Below are positions 24,595-32,491 of a stretch of DNA of 64,000 nt, one piece after another. The stretch is from Mesorhizobium comanense (GTDB lineage: Bacteria; Pseudomonadota; Alphaproteobacteria; Rhizobiales; Rhizobiaceae): positions 1 through 64,000 of the forward strand of contig NZ_SCNN01000014.1 of the NCBI RefSeq assembly GCF_005503535.1. Reading direction: 5' to 3'. The notes beneath the pieces are model-generated. The model worked only from the letters and a program-made list of their open reading frames with translations, was not told where the DNA came from and made no database searches. The translations under genes and the position numbers were made by a program. Position 1 is the stretch's first letter; every line of letters starts with the position of its first letter.

Positions 24595-25890
24595 CTAGCT
24601 GTCGAGACGCACGGTCCGCGCGCCGACAAGCTGCGCGCGGCCGGCGCCGAACCCCATGATGGCCGCCCCGAGCCCAAGCGCGACGAACAGGAAAGCCGTC
24701 TCCGAAAAGCTGCCGGTCCAGCCGCGAATCAGCCCCACCAGCAACGGTCCGAATGCCGCGAGCACATAGCCCACGCCTTGAGCCATGCCGGAGAGATGGG
24801 CCGCGACGTGCGAATCCGGCGACCGCAGCACGATCAGCGTCATGGCGGCTGCGATCAGCCCGCCCTGTCCTATTCCTTGCAGAACCGCCCAGAACAGGAT
24901 GGTCGAGGTCGGCGCGAAAAGAATGCCGAGCAGCGCTGTCACCGCGATGGCGATGAGAACAACGTTGACGACCCGCTGGTCCTTCAGCCTGACCGCGATC
25001 GAGGGCACGGCAAGGCAGGTGATGACCTGCGTCATCACCGACAGCGAGGCGATAGCGCCGGCGGTCGCCGCATCGAAGCCACGCTCGCGCAGGATCGGCG
25101 CCAACCAGCCGAAGATGCAATAGGCGATCGCCGACTGCAGGCCCATGAAGAGCGTCACCTGCCAGGCCAGACGGTCGCGCCAAAGCCCAACGACGCGAAA
25201 GCCGTTGTGGCTGATCTGCCGCCGGCTGCCCAGCGCCTGCGGGATCCAGATCAAAAGCACGAGCAATGTCGGCACCGCCCAGGCGGCGAGCGCTCCCGAC
25301 CATGAGCCGGTAACCCGATGCTCGATCGGCAAAGTGAAGCCCGAGGCGACGGCTGAACTGGCGCAGAGCGCCATGGTGTAAAGCCCGGTCATGACAGCGG
25401 TGTTGTCGGCGAAATCGCGCTTAACCAGCCCAGGCAACAAAACATTGCCGATGGCAATGGCGCTTCCGGCAAGGAAGGTGGCCACAAAAAGCAATGGCAC
25501 GGATTCGAACCCGCGCAGGCCCGTTCCCAGGACCAGCAGCGCAAGCGCACCCAGCAAGGTGCGTTCGGCTCCGTAGCGCTGCGCCAACCTTGGCGCGAAG
25601 GGCGCGAACAGACCGAGGCACAGAACGGGCAGCGTCGTCAGCAGGCTGGCGCCCGTCGTCGACAGCCCGGTTGCCTGCATCACTTCGGGCAACAGCACAG
25701 ACAGGCTGGAAAACAGGAAGCGCAGGGTGAAGGCGATCAGCACAAGGCTCGCGCCAAGCACGATGCGGGCGACACGGCTGCGCCCTTCGGGCGCAAGCGG
25801 CTGCGGCAGGTTATCGGCCTCGGCGTCGATGAGGCCCAGCCCTGCGAAGGCCTCGGCCTTCGGGGCGGGTTGGGGAAATGCCTGGTTCAT
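24595..25890 (-). CDS. CynX/NimT-like MFS transporter
   Basis: This 431-residue 12-helix carrier resembles the CynX/NimT (cyanate, 2-nitroimidazole) branch of MFS: a 45-residue hydrophilic N-terminus, FTLRFLFSSLSVLLPEVMQATGLS, and GNVLLPGLVKRDF in helix 4-5. The GNxLLPxxVKRDF motif is characteristic of that branch. It starts in the stop of the upstream GntR-type regulator (ATGA), so the two form one operon and the regulator presumably responds to the transported compound. Substrate is unknown. Confidence 0.88.
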   Translation of the reverse strand: MNQAFPQPAPKAEAFAGLGLIDAEADNLPQPLAPEGRSRVARIVLGASLVLIAFTLRFLFSSLSVLLPEVMQATGLSTTGASLLTTLPVLCLGLFAPFAPRLAQRYGAERTLLGALALLVLGTGLRGFESVPLLFVATFLAGSAIAIGNVLLPGLVKRDFADNTAVMTGLYTMALCASSAVASGFTLPIEHRVTGSWSGALAAWAVPTLLVLLIWIPQALGSRRQISHNGFRVVGLWRDRLAWQVTLFMGLQSAIAYCIFGWLAPILRERGFDAATAGAIASLSVMTQVITCLAVPSIAVRLKDQRVVNVVLIAIAVTALLGILFAPTSTILFWAVLQGIGQGGLIAAAMTLIVLRSPDSHVAAHLSGMAQGVGYVLAAFGPLLVGLIRGWTGSFSETAFLFVALGLGAAIMGFGAGRAQLVGARTVRLDS

Positions 25891-26576
25891 TGGGACAGCA
25901 GTCTTTCAAGTTGGGCAAGCACCGGCGCCATGAAGGCATGGACGGCGGCAAGCGCGCGGTCCGGATCGCCTTCGGCTATGGCGTCGACGATGGCCGCATG
26001 CGCCTGCTGGTCCGGTTCGGGCAGGTCGCCGCCGATGGTGGCATGGATGGTTTCCGCGATGGCGGCGGTGAAGAAGTCGTAGAGCTCCATCATCGCCTTG
26101 TTGCCGGACGCCGCGACGACCGATTTGTGGAAGGCGATGTCCCGGCGGATAAAGGCTTCGCTGCCGCCCTCCGCGACGGTGCCGCGCTCGGCCAGCAATC
26201 GGCGCATCCTGCCGAGATCGGCGGGCGTTCTTCGTAAGGCGGCCAGCCGCGCGGCCTCAAGATCCAGCGCTGCCCGCGCCTCCCATTGATCACGCAGGCC
26301 GGTACGCTTGACGCGGTCGAGCGCCGCTGAAGAATCGACGGTGGAGCGCACATAGGTGCCCGAACCCTGGCGCGTATCCAGCAACCCTTGCGAGACCAGC
26401 ACCCTCACCGCCTCGCGCACCGTGCCGCGGCTGACCGACAGAAGGTCGCTGAGAGCCGCTTCATTCGGGATGCGCTCGCCGACATTCCAGCGGCCACCCA
26501 GGATTTCGGCGCGCAGGCTTCCGGTCGCACTGTCGGTAAGGTTGAGTCTGCTGGCTGGCTGCATGGGTCTATTCAT
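25887..26576 (-). CDS. GntR/FadR-family transcriptional regulator
   Basis: This protein of about 229 residues has an N-terminal winged helix (ERIPNEAALSDLLSVSRGTVREAVRVLVSQGLLDTRQGSGTYV) and a C-terminal FCD domain with the metal-binding set D-x3-H and later His residues (FIRRDIAFHKSVVAASGN, AHAAIVDAIAEGD). FadR-type regulators bind organic acids. It is co-transcribed with the MFS gene. A 41-bp palindrome covers the ATG used here. If the true start is the next ATG at 26564 (MQPASRLN), the palindrome lies wholly in the leader. Strong autoregulation is likely. Confidence 0.88.
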   Translation of the reverse strand: MNRPMQPASRLNLTDSATGSLRAEILGGRWNVGERIPNEAALSDLLSVSRGTVREAVRVLVSQGLLDTRQGSGTYVRSTVDSSAALDRVKRTGLRDQWEARAALDLEAARLAALRRTPADLGRMRRLLAERGTVAEGGSEAFIRRDIAFHKSVVAASGNKAMMELYDFFTAAIAETIHATIGGDLPEPDQQAHAAIVDAIAEGDPDRALAAVHAFMAPVLAQLERLLSQ

Positions 26577-26606
26577 CAAATCATCGGATGACTTGATGAA
26601 TAGACC
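26566..26606. promoter_or_regulatory. 41-bp near-perfect palindrome at the GntR regulator start
   Basis: The arms GGTCTATTCATCAA (26566-26579) and TTGATGAATAGACC (26593-26606) are perfect complements. The centre contains TCATC-G-GATGA, so only the pair 26580/26592 mismatches in 41 bases. It includes nested half-sites of the ATTCATCAA type. It overlaps or abuts the regulator start codon and is the obvious operator of the regulator-transporter operon. It lacks the GC content and T-tract of a terminator. Confidence 0.8.
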
Positions 26607-26660
26607 TGCTTCTGACAGCCGTCAAGGTGCGCGCTGGACGCGGCCAATTGCAGGTATGGA

Positions 26661-27356
26661 TCAGTCGGCCGGCCGCGCGAAGCTCGCCATGTGGAACGCC
26701 TGGACCTCGGGCGGGTAGCGATAGGATGTGCCATAGGGGCAGGCATTGCGGTCGAGGCAACCACCGCTCCGGCACGGCTCGCCGTCGGGTCCCCGCACAT
26801 GCGACAGGCAAGCCTGGTAGGCGAAGCCCTCTCTCGAATAGGCATCGACCGGACAGGACTTCAGGCAGGGCTTTTCGATACAGCGGTCGCAGAGGTGAAT
26901 GGTCTCACCAGCCTCCGGAAACTCGATCTGCTGCTCGAACAGCAACGCACCGCGATAGGCGTGCCAAAGCCCGTATTGCGGGTGCATGAGAATACCGAGC
27001 GGCGACGGCTTCAGCCCTTCCGCCCGCATCGCCCATTGCTGGAACGGCAGATAAGGCTTGTCGGACGGAGAGACCGCGCGCGCGCGGAATACGAGTGCCA
27101 CCTCGCCGATGACCTGCCGTGACCAAGTGTCAAGCGGATTGGCAATCGCTTGGGGCTGCTGCCCCCGCCAACGCAGGAAATGCGGCCAAGGCGCCGCACC
27201 CGCCTGCCCGACCAGCAGCACTGACTTGGCCGTGACATTCGAGATGCCGGTCGGTGGCGTATCGCCTGATCTGAAATTGAAGCCGCCGCGAAGGATGAGG
27301 CCATTGACGCCAAGCGCGGCGGTGATCTCTTCGATCATGCCGCGCGCACAAATCAT
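26661..27356 (-). CDS. QueG-like protein with two [4Fe-4S] sites
   Basis: This 231-residue protein resembles the iron-sulfur half of epoxyqueuosine reductase QueG and of reductive dehalogenases. Cys156, 159, 164 and 168 (C-x2-C-x4-C-x3-CP) and Cys183, 195, 200 and 206 can hold two [4Fe-4S] clusters. In QueG these clusters feed electrons to cobalamin. The N-terminal part (LILRGGFNF, SVLLVGQAG) matches QueG-type beginnings but is too short for a full B12 domain. It follows the mttB copy 2 gene by 89 bases in the same direction. I infer a role in reducing the corrinoid protein or its activase. Start ATG has AGGAAGGG directly before it, with unusually tight spacing. Confidence 0.75.
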   Translation of the reverse strand: MICARGMIEEITAALGVNGLILRGGFNFRSGDTPPTGISNVTAKSVLLVGQAGAAPWPHFLRWRGQQPQAIANPLDTWSRQVIGEVALVFRARAVSPSDKPYLPFQQWAMRAEGLKPSPLGILMHPQYGLWHAYRGALLFEQQIEFPEAGETIHLCDRCIEKPCLKSCPVDAYSREGFAYQACLSHVRGPDGEPCRSGGCLDRNACPYGTSYRYPPEVQAFHMASFARPAD

Positions 27357-27445
27357 CCCTTCCTGTCCGGATCGGAGAAGGCACTCCGCCAGACTTCCTT
27401 GTGGATGATGTTGGCGACTTTAGCCCCGCCTGACTCGGGCTCCTT

Positions 27446-29020
27446 TCAAGTGAAGGCGTCGGGCATCGATCCCTTCTTCCTGGCGATGAATTCCTTCAGG
27501 GCTTCGTCGATACCCTCGTCGAGATGCGGCGCCTCGTAGCTCTCCAGCCAGCGGCGGGCGAGTTCGTTGGCGCGTTGCGGCGCGGTCTTCTCGCCTTCGG
27601 CCAGCCACTGCTCATACGAGTTGTTGTCGGCGATGTTGGAGCGGTAGAAGGCGGTCTGGAAATTCGCCTGGGTGTGGTCGCAGCCGAGATAGTGGCTGCC
27701 GGGACCGACCTGGCGAATGGCGTCCATCGCCTGGCCGTTTTCCGACAGGTCGACGCCTTCGGCGAATTTCTGCTGCATGCCGAGCTGGTCGATATCCATC
27801 ATGAATTTCTCGTAGCATGACGCCAGCCCGCCCTCGAGCCAGCCGGCCGAGTGGAGGACAAAGTTGGTGCCGGCGAGAATGGTCGAATTCAGCGTATTGG
27901 CGCTTTCATAAGCCGCCTGCGCATCCGGAACCTTGGAAGCGCAGAGCGAGCCGCCGGTGCGGAACGGCAGGCCGAGGCGGCGTGCGAGCTGCGCGGCGCC
28001 ATAAGACACCAGCGACGGCTCGGGCGTGCCGAAGGTCGGCGCGCCAGACTGCATCGAGATCGACGAGGCGAAGGTGCCGAACAGCACAGGCGCGCCGGGC
28101 CGGATCAGCTGCGTGAACGAGGCGCCGGCCAGCACTTCGGCCAGAACCTGCGTCAGCGTGCCGGCGACCGTCACCGGGCTCATCGCGCCGGCGAGGATGA
28201 ACGGCGTGACGATGCAGGCCTGGTTGTGGCGCGAATAGACTTTCAGCGCGCCGAGCATGGTTTCGTCGAACACCATCGGCGAGTTGGCGTTGATCAGGCT
28301 GGTCAACACCGTGTTGTTCTCGACGAAGTCGTCGCCGAACACGATCTTGGCCATCGCCACCGTATCCTCGGCACGCTCCGGCGCGGTCACCGAGCCCATG
28401 AACGGCTTGTCGGAATATTTGATGTGCGAATAGACCATGTCGAGGTGGCGTTTGTTGACCGGCACGTCGACCGGCTCGCACACCGTGCCGCCCGAGTGAT
28501 GGATCGATGGCGCCATATAGGCGAGCTTCACGAAATTCTGGAAATCCTCGATGGTGGCATAGCGCCTGACGCCGTCGAGGTCGCGCACGAAGGGCGGGCC
28601 GTAGACCGGCGCGAACACGGTGGCGTTGCCGCCGATCTGCACCGAGCGCTCCGCGTTGCGGGCATGCTGCGTATAGATGGAGGGCGCGGTCTTGAGCAGT
28701 GAGCGGCACAGCCCTTTCGGGAAATGCACGCGCTCGCCCTTGACGTCGGCGCCGGCCTCTTTCCACAGTTGCAGCGCTTCGGCGTCGTCGCGGAAGATGA
28801 TGCCGATCTCCTCGAGCACCGTATCGGTGTTCTTCTCGATCAGCGCCAGCCCTTCCTCGTTCAGCACCTCGTACACGTTGATCTGGCGCTTGATATAGGT
28901 CAGCTGCGTGCCGGGTCCGCCGCCGGACCGTGCCGCGCGCCGGGCCGCCGCTCCGCCGCTGGCGCTGCGCCCGCGCCGTCCGCCTGACGCTTCCTGGTCG
29001 ACTGCCGCCTGTTCGCTCAT
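27446..29020 (-). CDS. MttB-family corrinoid methyltransferase (non-pyrrolysine), copy 2
   Basis: This 524-residue member of the trimethylamine methyltransferase family is diverged from copy 1 at 7943 but shares the same blocks: LEEIGIIFRDDAEAL, TPFILAGAMSPVTVAGTL, SGAPTFGTPEPSL and SAGWLEGGLASCYEK. The reading frame has no internal TAG. The first 45 residues are an Arg/Gly/Ala-rich extension (GGRRGRSASGG, AAARRAARSGGG) like that of copy 1. It is divergent from the corrinoid gene across 289 bases, the natural arrangement for a methyltransferase and its carrier. A quaternary amine such as glycine betaine or proline betaine is likely, unproven. AGGGAAGAG precedes the ATG. Confidence 0.92.
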   Translation of the reverse strand: MSEQAAVDQEASGGRRGRSASGGAAARRAARSGGGPGTQLTYIKRQINVYEVLNEEGLALIEKNTDTVLEEIGIIFRDDAEALQLWKEAGADVKGERVHFPKGLCRSLLKTAPSIYTQHARNAERSVQIGGNATVFAPVYGPPFVRDLDGVRRYATIEDFQNFVKLAYMAPSIHHSGGTVCEPVDVPVNKRHLDMVYSHIKYSDKPFMGSVTAPERAEDTVAMAKIVFGDDFVENNTVLTSLINANSPMVFDETMLGALKVYSRHNQACIVTPFILAGAMSPVTVAGTLTQVLAEVLAGASFTQLIRPGAPVLFGTFASSISMQSGAPTFGTPEPSLVSYGAAQLARRLGLPFRTGGSLCASKVPDAQAAYESANTLNSTILAGTNFVLHSAGWLEGGLASCYEKFMMDIDQLGMQQKFAEGVDLSENGQAMDAIRQVGPGSHYLGCDHTQANFQTAFYRSNIADNNSYEQWLAEGEKTAPQRANELARRWLESYEAPHLDEGIDEALKEFIARKKGSMPDAFT

Positions 29021-29148
29021 GATCGCTCTTCCCTGACTGTGGACTGGCCTGAACAGGGCCTGTCCTGAACCGTTATGGCCGCATGGCGCGGCTTTGACCG
29101 GATCGTAGCCATGCACCCTATTCGAAACGGCCCGTCCGCGCCAACGCC

Positions 29149-29287
29149 TGTCGCAAAATCGACAAGAAAACCGATAGATTTTCCAGTCGCTTTCCTTTTG
29201 CGGGAAGTCGCAAATCAGCTATGGATGGCTGCCCGTTGCGGGTTAGGTATGAGCGCCATTATTTTGTGCCTTGCGACACAGTCGCGA
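29149..29287. promoter_or_regulatory. Cluster of GTCGCA/TGCGAC repeats in the mttB-corrinoid divergent promoter
   Basis: Three elements share a half-site. TGTCG-CAAAAT-CGACA lies at 29149-29164. TTTTGCG (29196-29202) with GTCGCAAAT (29207-29215) follows. TTGCGAC-ACA-GTCGCGA lies at 29271-29287, just upstream of the corrinoid gene. The same half-site forms a perfect repeat upstream of the GlxA-like regulator gene (44371-44392). The sites are candidates for binding of that regulator. The rest of the 289-base region contains no gene. Confidence 0.5.
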
Positions 29288-29309
29288 TGCCGTGAGGAGC
29301 TGGATTAAA

Positions 29310-30008
29310 ATGTCCGACGACGAGATCATCCTTTCTGAACTTTCCGACGATGAGTTGGTGCAGCAGATGCACGACGACCTCTATGACGGGTTGAAGGAAG
29401 AGATCGAGGAAGGCACGCGCATCCTGCTCGAGCGCGGCTGGGCGCCCTACAAGGTGCTGACCGAGGCGCTGGTCGAAGGCATGCGCATCGTTGGCGAGGA
29501 TTTCCGCGACGGCATCCTGTTCGTTCCCGAAGTGCTGCTTTCCGCCAACGCCATGAAGGCCGGAATGTTCATCCTGCGCCCGCTACTTGCCGCCACCGGC
29601 GCGCCGAAGCAGGGCAAGATGGTGATCGGCACCGTCAAGGGCGACATTCACGACATCGGCAAGAACCTCGTCGGCATGATGATGGAAGGCGCCGGCTTCG
29701 ACGTCATCGACCTCGGCATCAACAACGCGGTCGAGAAATATCTCGATGCCATCGAACAGCACCAGCCTGATATCATCGGCATGTCGGCGCTGCTCACCAC
29801 CACCATGCCCTACATGAAGGTGGTCATCGACACGATGAAGGAAAAGGGCATCCGCGACGACTATGTCGTGCTGGTCGGCGGCGCGCCGCTCAACGAGGAA
29901 TTCGGCAAGGCCGTCGGCGCCGACGCCTATTGCCGCGACGCGGCGGTGGCGGTCGAGACCGCCAAGGACTTCATGAAGCGCAAGCACAACGTGCGCGCTT
30001 CGGCCTGA
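29310..30008 (+). CDS. Corrinoid (cobalamin-binding) methyl-carrier protein
   Basis: This 232-residue protein has the MtbC/MetH-type two-part layout: an N-terminal helical cap domain (about 10-95) and a Rossmann cobalamin domain (about 100-225). GDIHDIGKN supplies the lower axial ligand His114, and SALLTTTM and GGAPLN complete the binding site. It carries methyl groups between MttB-type donors and the pterin or homocysteine methyltransferases encoded nearby. The first 35 residues are strikingly acidic (14 Asp/Glu, one Lys). GTGAGGAGC lies before the ATG. It is the only corrinoid carrier gene in the window, so it is the natural shared partner. Confidence 0.95.
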   Translation: MSDDEIILSELSDDELVQQMHDDLYDGLKEEIEEGTRILLERGWAPYKVLTEALVEGMRIVGEDFRDGILFVPEVLLSANAMKAGMFILRPLLAATGAPKQGKMVIGTVKGDIHDIGKNLVGMMMEGAGFDVIDLGINNAVEKYLDAIEQHQPDIIGMSALLTTTMPYMKVVIDTMKEKGIRDDYVVLVGGAPLNEEFGKAVGADAYCRDAAVAVETAKDFMKRKHNVRASA

Positions 30009-30034
30009 TCCAAGGCATCAGGAAGAACCGGAAA

Positions 30035-30061
30035 AGCCGCGCCTTGCAGCGCGGCTTTTTT
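30035..30061 (+). terminator. Intrinsic terminator after the corrinoid gene
   Basis: AGCCGCGC (30035-30042) pairs with GCGCGGCT (30049-30056) around a six-base loop, followed by TTTTTT. It is a textbook rho-independent terminator 27 bases past the stop, so DUF1638 must have its own promoter or depend on read-through. Confidence 0.9.
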
Positions 30062-30113
30062 GTTACCAGATGAAGGACGTGATTGCGGGCAATGAAAGCA
30101 TTCGGCTGAGATC

Positions 30114-30743
30114 ATGGCCAGGGTTCGAAAAACGCAGGCGAATCAAGCGGACAGGCTTCTGGTCATTGCCTGCGGGATGATCGCGCGCGAAGTTCTGGCC
30201 ATCAAGGAAACGCTGAAGCTGGACCACCTCGAACTGACCTGCCTCCCGGCGGAGTTCCATTTCTATCCCGATCGCATCGCCCCCGCCATGGACAAGGCGA
30301 TCGAGAAGGCCAAGGCGGAAGGTTACGCCAATATCTTCGTCGGCTATGCCGATTGCGGCACCGGCGGGCTGCTTGACCGGGTGCTGGAGAAGCATGGCGT
30401 CGAGCGCATGGCCGGCCCCCATTGTTTCGCCTTCTACCAGGGAATGGATGCCTACGCGAAGGTTGCCGACGACGACATGATGTCGTTCTACATGACCGAC
30501 TTCCTGTGCCGCCAGTTCGACGCCTTCTTCATGAAGCCGCTCGGCCTCGATAAACATCCGGAGCTGATCAAGGACTATTTCGGCAATTACGAGAGGCTGA
30601 TTTATCTTGCCCAGACCGACGACCCGGAACTGGACAAGGTCGCGGAAAAGGCGGCGGCCCTGCTCGGCCTCGCCTATGAACGACGCCCCACCGGCTATGG
30701 CGACCTGACGGGCGAACTCGCGCGGGCGGCACAGAGCGCCTGA
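30114..30743 (+). CDS. DUF1638 family protein
   Basis: This 209-residue protein matches DUF1638: LLVIACGMIAREVLAI at the start, then FVGYADCGTGGLLDRVLEKHGVERMAGPHCFAFYQG, then FYMTDFLCRQFDAF. Conserved Cys and His residues (ACG, YADCGTGG, GPHCF) suggest a metal or cofactor site. DUF1638 genes recur beside corrinoid methyltransferase genes in bacteria and archaea, but no biochemical function is established to my knowledge. Its position right after the corrinoid gene fits a role in loading, protecting or repairing the corrinoid. A terminator separates the two genes. Confidence 0.88.
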   Translation: MARVRKTQANQADRLLVIACGMIAREVLAIKETLKLDHLELTCLPAEFHFYPDRIAPAMDKAIEKAKAEGYANIFVGYADCGTGGLLDRVLEKHGVERMAGPHCFAFYQGMDAYAKVADDDMMSFYMTDFLCRQFDAFFMKPLGLDKHPELIKDYFGNYERLIYLAQTDDPELDKVAEKAAALLGLAYERRPTGYGDLTGELARAAQSA

Positions 30744-30754
30744 CCAAGGCCGCG

Positions 30755-31675
30755 TCAGACTGCCCCCTCCTCCCGCAATACGGCCAGCACGTCGGCGAAG
30801 CTCGTCTTGCAGACAAAGCCCAGCCTGTCCCTGGCGCGCGAGGCGTCATAGACCCGATCAATCGACGCAAACATCGACCAGCCCCGTCGCGCATAAAGCG
30901 ATGAAAAGTCCGGGAAATAGCGCTCGACGACCGAGGGCGCATCCCTGATGAGGGCATCGCAGTCCTGCGGCCGGAACGGAGTCGGCGCGCAGACGATGAA
31001 GATGTCGAAGCCGAGTTGCGGCGCCTTCGCCAATGCCGCGACATGCGCCTGCGCCGCGTCTTCCATCGTCAGCCGCCGAAACAGCAGTTCATTCGCCTTG
31101 GTGTTGGCATCGGACTGTTCGATGGCATGCGCCATGTCATCGGCCTCTGGAAAGAAGCGCGCGGTGCGTAGCACCACCACGGGCAGGCCATGCTGGAGAT
31201 GATAGAGCCGGCACAAATGCTCGGCGGACAGTTTGGTCACTCCATAGATGTTGCGCGGCTCGGGCGACATCTGTTCCGTCAGCCAGGCGGCCTTGCGCGC
31301 ACCTCCATTGAAGCCTTCACGTATTGCCTGCGAAATCATCAGCGAAGTGGTCGATGTGAAAACGAAGCGCTCGACCCCGGCGGCCACCGCGGCATCGAGC
31401 AGGTTGAGCGTGCCCTGCACGTTGGTGGCGACGAAGGCGCTGTTGCCATGGCTTTCTATGTTGGGCTTGTGGAGGGCGCCGCTGTGGATGATGGCTTCAA
31501 TGCGGTGTTGCCGGACGGTATCCATGACGAGGTCACGATCGGCGATCGAACCGACAATCTGCGTTTCCCCCGACGCGACCGGGTCGAGGCCGACGACATC
31601 ATTGCCAAGCCCGCGCAGGCGCGGCGCGAGCACGCTCCCCAGCCAGCCCGACGACCCTGTGAGCAAGATTCGCAT
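30755..31675 (-). CDS. NAD-dependent epimerase/dehydratase (extended SDR)
   Basis: This 306-residue protein has the nucleotide-binding TGSSGWLGSVLAPRL, a catalytic YGVTK, and an LRTARFFPEADD substrate loop. The start MRILLTGSS is supported by the Rossmann motif beginning there. It may act on a nucleotide sugar or other small ketone/alcohol. It converges on DUF1638 with an 11-base gap and has no evident link to methyl transfer. Confidence 0.87.
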   Translation of the reverse strand: MRILLTGSSGWLGSVLAPRLRGLGNDVVGLDPVASGETQIVGSIADRDLVMDTVRQHRIEAIIHSGALHKPNIESHGNSAFVATNVQGTLNLLDAAVAAGVERFVFTSTTSLMISQAIREGFNGGARKAAWLTEQMSPEPRNIYGVTKLSAEHLCRLYHLQHGLPVVVLRTARFFPEADDMAHAIEQSDANTKANELLFRRLTMEDAAQAHVAALAKAPQLGFDIFIVCAPTPFRPQDCDALIRDAPSVVERYFPDFSSLYARRGWSMFASIDRVYDASRARDRLGFVCKTSFADVLAVLREEGAV

Positions 31676-31812
31676 TTCACCACGCCATGATTTTTGACAC
31701 CCGATGCTGTTAAGCACGGATGACAGCCCGTCGCGAATGGGTAAATTCTGCCCCGGACACCGCAAGGACGACTCTCCAGCCGTCAACTGCCATCGCCAAC
31801 CGGAGAATCTGG

Positions 31813-32388
31813 ATGAACCTTCGCCCGCTGCTCGCCACTGCCGCCCTGTTTTGCGCCGCCTTGCCTGCCCATGCCGATGGCCAGGTCCAGAAACTGATCA
31901 CCGCCGCCGACAAGGCGCGGCTCGCCAAATATGACGAGACCCGCAAGGCCGCCCTCGCCGAAGCCAAGGCCGGCAATCCCGCCGAGGTCAGCCAGCTCAA
32001 TGCGCTGCTGGCCAAGCCGCTTGTGTCCTTCTCGGACAAGGACCTTACCGGAAACTGGCAGTGCCGCACCATCAAGGTCGGCGGGTTGAGCCCGCTCGTC
32101 ATCTATGGCTGGTTCAAGTGCAAGGTCACCGATGACGGCTCCGGCTGGCGGCTGCAGAAGATCAACGGCTCGCAACGCACCCAGGGCCGCTTCTTCGACG
32201 ATGGCGAAAAACGCTCGATCTATCTCGGCTCCGGCTCCGTCAACAATGATCGTGCGAAACCCTATGGCAGCGGTCCGCAGACCGATCAGGTCGGCTACGC
32301 CTTCCGCAGCAGCGCCAGCCAATGGCGCATCGAATTCCCCTCTCCCTACTACGAATCGAAACTCGACATCATGGAGTTCAAGCGCTGA
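31813..32388 (+). CDS. Secreted DUF4893-like protein
   Basis: This 191-residue protein has a signal peptide (MNLRPLLATAALFCAALPAHA, cleavage after AHA). The mature region contains DLTGNWQCRTIKVGGLSPLVIYGWFKCKV and KINGSQRTQGRFFDD, which fit DUF4893. The family is periplasmic and of unknown function. The start is the ATG preceded by CGGAG. It stands alone between divergent and co-directional genes. Confidence 0.8.
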   Translation: MNLRPLLATAALFCAALPAHADGQVQKLITAADKARLAKYDETRKAALAEAKAGNPAEVSQLNALLAKPLVSFSDKDLTGNWQCRTIKVGGLSPLVIYGWFKCKVTDDGSGWRLQKINGSQRTQGRFFDDGEKRSIYLGSGSVNNDRAKPYGSGPQTDQVGYAFRSSASQWRIEFPSPYYESKLDIMEFKR

Positions 32389-32491
32389 ACCCCGCCTCCA
32401 TGTCCTGAGGGAACGTCCGGCACACCAAGGATTAACCCGCCTGCCCTAAACTTGGCCCTTTCAGCCGATCCCGTGGAGCGTAGCAAGATCA

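Noticed and set aside
26566..26606. Palindrome as a transcription terminator
   Set aside because: AT-rich stem, no T-tract, and it overlaps a start codon rather than following a stop.
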